A stretch of 9,885 nt of DNA from an uncultured Eubacteriales bacterium. GTDB taxonomy: Bacteria; Bacillota; Clostridia; Peptostreptococcales; Anaerovoracaceae. Below the pieces are notes generated by a model. That model searched no databases. It was not told where the DNA came from and worked only from the letters and a program-made list of their open reading frames with translations. The stretch covers positions 1-9,885 of the forward strand of contig URGK01000086.1 in NCBI GenBank assembly GCA_900547295.1, read 5' to 3'. The translations under genes and the position numbers were made by a program. Below are positions 6,729-9,885 of this stretch, piece by piece. How positions within the stretch are numbered: position 1 is the first letter of the stretch; the number at the start of each line of letters is the position of its first letter.

Positions 6729-7682
6729 ATGAGTTCTTTGAAAATGTGTGACAGAAAAACTGAAATAGAGGCTGCGGGGAAGAGGGACAATGCCGCAGGA
6801 GGCAATTTGCCCGAGGGCGTTTCCATGACTGCCTATGATGTTTTCCCGGGAATTACCGTAATATATAACGATATACGCGCGGAGAGATTTTCGGGCAGGC
6901 GCTATGAGAGCGGCAGCATTTTTGAAATAAATCACTGCCGCAAGGGCAGGATAGAATACGAACTTGCAGAGGGCGAGGGTGATGAATTCAGATATCTTGC
7001 TCCGGGAGATTTATCCATAAGCTGCAGGAATGATTTCAGAGAGGAAGCATATTTTCCGCTTCGCTATTATCAGGGAATAACAATTCTGATTGATACGGGA
7101 CAGACACCGGGCTGTCTGTCCTGTTTTCTTGACGATGTGGAGGTGCACCCTGAGCTTCTGATGAAGAAATTTGACAATAACGGCAGGGGATATATCACAA
7201 GATCAAATGAGAGTATTGAGCATATCTTTTCGGAGCTTTACTCTGTTCCGGAGGAAATAAAAAAGGGATATCTCAAGGTGAAGATTTTGGAGCTTCTGCT
7301 TTTTTTAAGCGCAATGGAGCCGGAGGCTGCGGAGGAAACCAAAATGGTATCGGCAGCCCATGCCAGACTTGCAAAGGATATATGCAGATATCTTACAGAG
7401 AGAATGGACAGAAAGGTTACTCTGGATATGCTTGCAGAAACTTTCCATGTGTCTGCAACTCTGATAAAAAACTGTTTCAAAGACGTATACGGTGTATCTA
7501 TATACTCATACATACGGACACAGAAGATGGAAAAGGCAGCTGTAATGCTGAGAGAAACAGACATGCAGGTAACTGAAATAGCAGGTTCGATGGGCTATGA
7601 CAACAGCTCTAAATTTGCTAAGGCTTTTAAGGATGTTAAAGGTGTTACCCCGGGGGTATACAGGAAAAAACAGAGGCTTTAA
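6729..7682 (+). CDS. AraC-family transcriptional regulator
   Basis: This 317-residue protein ends in a typical AraC/XylS DNA-binding domain (about 215-317): the first helix-turn-helix is TLDMLAETFHVSATLIKNCFK and the second is QVTEIAGSMGYDNSSKFAKAFKDVKGVTP, with the conserved GY-x5-F-x3-FK-x4-TP pattern. The N-terminal half (about 30-200) looks like an effector-binding region: GSIFEINHCRKGRIEYEL and YLAPGDLSI have the look of a cupin-like barrel as in many AraC proteins, but I recognise no specific ligand site. It lies 15 bp after the permease and so is probably co-transcribed with the ABC genes and regulates them or a nearby gene. A role in iron control is possible from location only; the palindromes nearby look like sites for a symmetrical DtxR-type dimer rather than AraC direct repeats. 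Confidence 0.94.
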   Translation: MSSLKMCDRKTEIEAAGKRDNAAGGNLPEGVSMTAYDVFPGITVIYNDIRAERFSGRRYESGSIFEINHCRKGRIEYELAEGEGDEFRYLAPGDLSISCRNDFREEAYFPLRYYQGITILIDTGQTPGCLSCFLDDVEVHPELLMKKFDNNGRGYITRSNESIEHIFSELYSVPEEIKKGYLKVKILELLLFLSAMEPEAAEETKMVSAAHARLAKDICRYLTERMDRKVTLDMLAETFHVSATLIKNCFKDVYGVSIYSYIRTQKMEKAAVMLRETDMQVTEIAGSMGYDNSSKFAKAFKDVKGVTPGVYRKKQRL

Positions 7683-7720
7683 TATATGTCCGAACGGAGC
7701 ATTATCAGTTCTTTTTGGAG

Positions 7721-7749
7721 TGGCAGGCAGAAACGGAAAATACTATAAT
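7721..7749 (+). promoter_or_regulatory. Candidate promoter for the DUF2325-DUF3793 operon
   Basis: A perfect TATAAT lies at 7744-7749. The hexamer 17 bp upstream is TGGCAG (7721-7726), only three of six matches to TTGACA. Transcription would start near 7756, placing the hairpin (7759-7776) at the 5' end of the RNA and the operator (7791-7806) about 36 bp downstream, as a roadblock. The weak -35 leaves this uncertain. Confidence 0.4.
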
Positions 7750-7758
7750 ATAAATGTA

Positions 7759-7782
7759 AAATGCCTCAGGGCATTTCATTTC
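7759..7782 (+). terminator. Hairpin after the AraC gene, possible terminator
   Basis: AAATGCC (7759-7765) and GGCATTT (7770-7776) form a perfect 7-bp stem with a 4-nt loop, followed by CATTTC. The T tract is poor, so it could be the terminator of the ABC-AraC unit or a 5' end structure of the next transcript. Confidence 0.45.
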
Positions 7783-7790
7783 GGGATAGA

Positions 7791-7806
7791 GTTAGCTTAT
7801 GCTAAC
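7791..7806. promoter_or_regulatory. Palindromic operator copy 6, perfect, upstream of DUF2325 gene
   Basis: The site is GTTAGC TTAT GCTAAC, the only copy in the window with both 6-bp arms perfectly paired. It ends 21 bp before the DUF2325 start codon. It shares its form and half-sites with the four copies before feoA and the one before feoB, which ties this small operon to ferrous iron uptake. Confidence 0.75.
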
Positions 7807-7827
7807 CAAATAGAAAGGATTAGATTA

Positions 7828-8118
7828 ATGAGTGTTGTAATAATAGGCGGAAATGAACGAATGGAAAGAAGATACAAGGAGCTGTGCGAGTCCTACTCCT
7901 GCAAGACGAAGGTGTTTACCAAAAAGGCGGGAAATATGAAGAATCTCGGTTCACCTGACCTGCTGGTTATGTTTACGGATACTATGTCGCACAAAATGCT
8001 CAAGGCCGTAATGAGCGAAGCAAGAGGCAGGAATATACGAATTGCTCACAGCAGATCAAGCTCTATGGCGGCTCTCAAAAGCATACTTGACGAACATATA
8101 GAGGGAGGCGCATGCTGA
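7828..8118 (+). CDS. DUF2325 domain protein
   Basis: This 96-residue protein matches the DUF2325 family: it opens with a Rossmann-like strand and turn SVVIIGGNERMERRYKEL, has a central strand PDLLVMFTDTMSHKML (family-typical T-x-x-x-SH, His55) and ends with IRIAHSRSSSMAALKSIL (family-typical RSS/S-x-x-AL). It has Cys at 20, 25 and 96. The biochemical function of this family is not established; the fold suggests nucleotide or small-molecule binding, or a metal-linked role. The upstream frame is open back to 7597 but overlaps the AraC gene, and AGAAAGGA (7812-7819) is 8 nt before ATG 7828, so I start there. It is the first gene behind operator copy 6 and overlaps the start region of the DUF3793 gene. 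Confidence 0.9.
   Translation: MSVVIIGGNERMERRYKELCESYSCKTKVFTKKAGNMKNLGSPDLLVMFTDTMSHKMLKAVMSEARGRNIRIAHSRSSSMAALKSILDEHIEGGAC
8103..8108 (+). promoter_or_regulatory. Ribosome binding site that decides the DUF3793 start
   Basis: GGGAGG is 9 nt before ATG 8118 but only 3 nt before the in-frame ATG 8112. ATG 8118 shares its A with the TGA stop of DUF2325 (TGATG), a classical coupling junction, so 8118 is favoured. Confidence 0.7.
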
Positions 8119-8675
8119 TGTCTGAAGATATGGTAATAGCGCAGTGTTCGCCGACTATGGCGGGACTTAAAACAGGCAGTCTGTTCGCATGTCCTGTGGA
8201 GGACAGAGCAGAGCTTGCAGGCAGTATGAGGAGACTGAATGCGACACTTGTGCCGAGAGGTCTTCGAATGGTGCCTGTGAAATATACGGAGAACAAGGCT
8301 CTGATATATATGTACAGGCCTGACAGACTGCAGCAGGATCTGAAAGATGAAACCGCAGGCAGAATACTTGCTCAAAAGGGGTATCCTCTGGACAATACAA
8401 GTCACTGCGTTGCAGAGCTTGCTCGCAGACTTAATTACGGCAGTGAGTTTCCCCATGAAATAGGGCTGTTTCTGGGGTATCCGTCAGAAGATGTGTACGG
8501 ATTCATTAAAGAAGGCTCAGGAAATGCCAAATATGTAGGTACGTGGCGCGTATATGGTGATGAGCAGACTGCCATACGAAGATTCAGGCAGTTTGAGAAA
8601 TGCACCAGAGTATACAGTGAAGTGTTCAGAAAAAACGGTTCCTTTAAAAAACTGATTGTAAATGCTGTGAATTAA
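8118..8675 (+). CDS. DUF3793 family protein
   Basis: This 185-residue protein matches DUF3793, a family from anaerobic Firmicutes with no known activity. Diagnostic segments are QCSPTMAGLKTGSLFAC near the N-terminus (Cys10 and Cys25), ALIYMYRPDRLQQDL, ILAQKGYPLDNTSHCVAELARRL (His96, Cys97), PHEIGLFLGYPSEDVYGFI (His113) and YVGTWRVYGDEQTAIRRFRQFEKC. It looks soluble, with no signal peptide or membrane helix. Several conserved Cys and His could bind metal; this is inference. It overlaps the upstream gene by one base in a TGATG junction, so the two are translationally coupled. In Clostridia DUF3793 genes often lie close to feo or other metal genes as far as I recall; the shared operator here supports that link. 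Confidence 0.93.
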   Translation: MSEDMVIAQCSPTMAGLKTGSLFACPVEDRAELAGSMRRLNATLVPRGLRMVPVKYTENKALIYMYRPDRLQQDLKDETAGRILAQKGYPLDNTSHCVAELARRLNYGSEFPHEIGLFLGYPSEDVYGFIKEGSGNAKYVGTWRVYGDEQTAIRRFRQFEKCTRVYSEVFRKNGSFKKLIVNAVN

Positions 8676-8696
8676 CACAAAGAAGGAACTCTCCTC

Positions 8697-8786
8697 ATGC
8701 AGACAGGCGCCGGGAAACCGTATCCCCAAACAGAAGGAACGCTATTGCCGGCTGTCTGTCTGCAGAACAACCAAGGGAGGTGCTGA
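8697..8786 (+). CDS. Possible 29-codon small ORF between DUF3793 and the HMA-like gene
   Basis: ATG 8697 opens a 29-codon frame that ends with TGA at 8784-8786, two bases before the TTG start of the HMA-like gene. AGAAGGA (8681-8687) lies 9 nt upstream, an acceptable ribosome binding site. The product starts MQTGAGKPYPQ and contains two Cys; I recognise nothing. It lies within the long imperfect hairpin described for 8698-8764, so it could be chance reading through a structured RNA, or a leader peptide coupling translation to the next gene. Confidence 0.25.
   Translation: MQTGAGKPYPQTEGTLLPAVCLQNNQGRC
8698..8764 (+). other. Long imperfect inverted repeat (possible structured RNA) between DUF3793 and the HMA-like gene
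   Basis: TGCAGACAG (8698-8706) pairs perfectly with CTGTCTGCA (8756-8764). Inside, GCCGG (8709-8713) pairs with CCGGC (8748-8752) across a small internal loop. The loop region 8714-8747 is left over. There is no T tract, so it is not a terminator. A 9-base direct repeat AGAAGGAAC also occurs at 8681-8689 and 8732-8740. This could be an RNA element controlling the downstream gene, an mRNA processing site, or a remnant of a small mobile repeat. Confidence 0.45.
8774..8782 (+). promoter_or_regulatory. Ribosome binding site that decides the HMA-like gene start
   Basis: AGGGAGGTG, a near-perfect match to the 16S rRNA tail, places the start at TTG 8789, 8 nt after GGGAGG. The in-frame GTG at 8780 lies inside this site and cannot be used. 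Confidence 0.75.
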
Positions 8787-8788
8787 CA

Positions 8789-8995
8789 TTGAAAAGCATT
8801 AATCTTAAAATATGCGACATATACGGCGCTGAAAACAGCGAAGACATAAAGAAGGTGCTGGGATGCTCGGAGGGAATAAAAAACATTATAATAGATGATG
8901 AAACAGGAATTGCGGAAATACTTTACATACCGGAGCTTATATCGGTTGATGACATGAAAAGAACTATCTATGAAATCGGCTACAGGGCTGACTGA
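8789..8995 (+). CDS. HMA-fold-like small protein lacking the CxxC metal site
   Basis: This 68-residue protein has the beta-alpha-beta-beta-alpha-beta order of heavy-metal-associated (HMA/CopZ) domains: INLKICDIYG, a helix NSEDIKKVLGC, SEGIKNIIIDDETGIAEILYIPELISVDDMKRTIYEIGY, where GIKNIIIDDETGIAEILY and the D-M-K-x-x-I-x-x-x-GY ending match the family well. The G-M-T-C-x-x-C loop that binds Cu(I) or Zn is replaced by DIYGAENSED, so canonical metal binding is absent; only Cys8 and Cys24 remain (counting from the TTG start). It may therefore serve as a protein interaction module. The start is TTG with a strong ribosome binding site. It follows DUF3793 on the same strand and ends ahead of a bidirectional terminator, so it probably closes that operon. 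Family membership is inferred by pattern. Confidence 0.75.
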   Translation: MKSINLKICDIYGAENSEDIKKVLGCSEGIKNIIIDDETGIAEILYIPELISVDDMKRTIYEIGYRAD

Positions 8996-9014
8996 AATTC
9001 CTTTACATAATTCA

Positions 9015-9054
9015 TAATATGCGGCAGGGAGATTATTCTTCCTGCCGTATATTA
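9015..9054. terminator. Bidirectional terminator between convergent genes
   Basis: Positions 9015-9028 (TAATATGCGGCAGG) pair with 9041-9054 with one G-T pair, and three more pairs close a 6-nt loop at 9032-9037. It ends the DUF operon on the + strand and also overlaps the last codons of the kinase gene on the - strand. The tails are AT-rich rather than pure T tracts. Confidence 0.75.
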
Positions 9055-9885
9055 TTTACTGCAGCATCTGTGCAGCAGTCTGATTCTGCAGCAAATTTCA
9101 CTGTCATGGTAGTGCCGTTTTCTGAGCTTTCCTCCGCATAAATCTCACCGCTGTGAAGCGAGACTATCTCCCATACCAGCGAAAGCCCGAGTCCTGCTCC
9201 GCCGTATTCCCGGCTGCGGGATTTGTCTACCCGGAAAAAAGGCTGAAAAATACTTTCCCGGTATTCTTTCGGAATACCGCAGCCTGTATCTGAAACCCGG
9301 ATGATAAGCTGATCTGCCTCCTCGGATACGCAGATGCGGACAGTCCCGTTCGGACGGTTGTACCGTATGGCGTTTTCGGTCAGATTAAAGAGCAGGCGGT
9401 ATATCAGGGTGTCGCTGCCTGTCATGACTCCGTCACCGTCATGCTCCAGACAGATACCCGCATTCTCTGCCAGCGGCGCAAGATCTGTAAAAATCTCCTC
9501 GACAAGAGGCGCCAGCTGAATATGGTCGGTACATGCTACTGTGCGCAGCTCACTCATATCCAGCAGTGTTTTTGTCATCTGCGCCATTTTTTCTGTCTGT
9601 TCGCCGAGAAGCCGGAGAAAATCCGATGTGTCCGAAGACATTTCTGGATGTTCGGCAGTAAACAGCTCAAGCTGCGCCTGCATCAGCGCCAGCGGTGTGC
9701 GCAGCTCATGGGCGGCATTCCCGGTGAACTGGCGCTGCGCAGTAAAACCGTCATCCAGACGGTCCAGCATTCTGTTGAAGGAGCTGCTGAATTTCTGAAA
9801 CTCCGGCAGCACATCTTCGGAGAACTTCATATCTGAAAGATTGTTGGGATGTATCTGCTCAACCTGTGAGGCAAACCGGCGCAGA
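9033..9885 (-). CDS. Sensor histidine kinase, C-terminal part (5' end beyond window)
   Basis: The frame is open to the right edge, so the gene is cut there; an ATG at 9828-9830 is internal. In view are a linker like the end of a HAMP domain (FNRMLDRLDDGFTAQRQF), the H-box AAHELRTPLA with the phospho-acceptor His at codon 9708-9710, the N-box NLTENAIRYN, the G1 box DTGCGIP, the F box FQPFFRVDKSRS and G2 GGAGLGLSLV. All ATP-binding motifs are intact, so it should be a working kinase; the H-box form and order are those of the OmpR-partner (HisKA/HATPase_c) group. The sensor and any membrane helices are outside the window, as would be its response regulator. The product ends CCTDAAVNNIRQEE. Base composition is higher in GC than the feo side (34/60 at 9301-9360 against 24/60 at 1261-1320 by hand count). 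Confidence 0.96.
   Translation of the reverse strand, partial: LRRFASQVEQIHPNNLSDMKFSEDVLPEFQKFSSSFNRMLDRLDDGFTAQRQFTGNAAHELRTPLALMQAQLELFTAEHPEMSSDTSDFLRLLGEQTEKMAQMTKTLLDMSELRTVACTDHIQLAPLVEEIFTDLAPLAENAGICLEHDGDGVMTGSDTLIYRLLFNLTENAIRYNRPNGTVRICVSEEADQLIIRVSDTGCGIPKEYRESIFQPFFRVDKSRSREYGGAGLGLSLVWEIVSLHSGEIYAEESSENGTTMTVKFAAESDCCTDAAVNNIRQEE

Noticed and set aside
7597..7827. Longer N-terminus for the DUF2325 protein, from 7597
   Set aside because: It would overlap the AraC gene by 86 bases and run through the operator; the ribosome binding site and family length fit ATG 7828.
8676..8788. NiCo (czcD), Fe(II)-sensing or cobalamin riboswitch
   Set aside because: A GCCGGG segment recalls the NiCo motif, but the conserved four-way junction and other conserved bases are not seen, and no B12 box is present.
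9441..9836. Forward frame opposite the histidine kinase
   Set aside because: The reverse strand encodes all kinase motifs; the forward frame is low-complexity, lacks a ribosome binding site and matches nothing I know.

Overview
The window looks like part of the chromosome of an anaerobic, moderately AT-rich Bacillota, most likely a gut-type Clostridia. The support is strong GGAGG ribosome binding sites, two tandem FeoA genes ahead of a long FeoB, a FeoB-associated Cys-rich mini-protein, and DUF2325/DUF3793 genes, which belong to anaerobic Firmicutes. I cannot name a genus.

Layout. (1) Positions 1-55 are the last codons of a TnpB (IS200/IS605 OrfB) and the right-end hairpin of its element; about 180 bases of AT-rich DNA follow, perhaps holding the 3' end of an interrupted gene. 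(2) Positions 236-3698 are the ferrous iron uptake operon: a promoter, four copies of a 16-bp palindrome (GTTAGC-N4-GCTAAC type), feoA1, feoA2, a fifth palindrome, feoB, a 56-residue membrane protein with five Cys, and a strong terminator. (3) Positions 3721-7682 are a tightly packed set: a MacB/LolD-type ABC ATPase, an FtsX-like permease and an AraC-family regulator. (4) A sixth, perfect palindrome at 7791-7806 precedes a second small operon: DUF2325, DUF3793 and a 68-residue HMA-fold-like protein without the CxxC metal site. (5) A hairpin at 9015-9054 ends this operon and meets, on the other strand, the 3' part of a sensor histidine kinase that is clearly more GC-rich than its neighbours.

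How it works together. FeoB is the membrane Fe(II) transporter, the FeoA proteins are its small cytosolic partners, and the Cys-rich protein probably plays the role that FeoC or other accessories play elsewhere. The same palindrome lies before feoA, before feoB and before the DUF2325-DUF3793-HMA-like genes. It resembles DtxR-type rather than Fur-type sites, so the three loci are probably one metal-responsive regulon. This makes the small DUF operon a candidate undescribed accessory module for iron (or other metal) handling and is the most interesting part of the window. The ABC-AraC block between them carries no such palindrome and may be under separate control.
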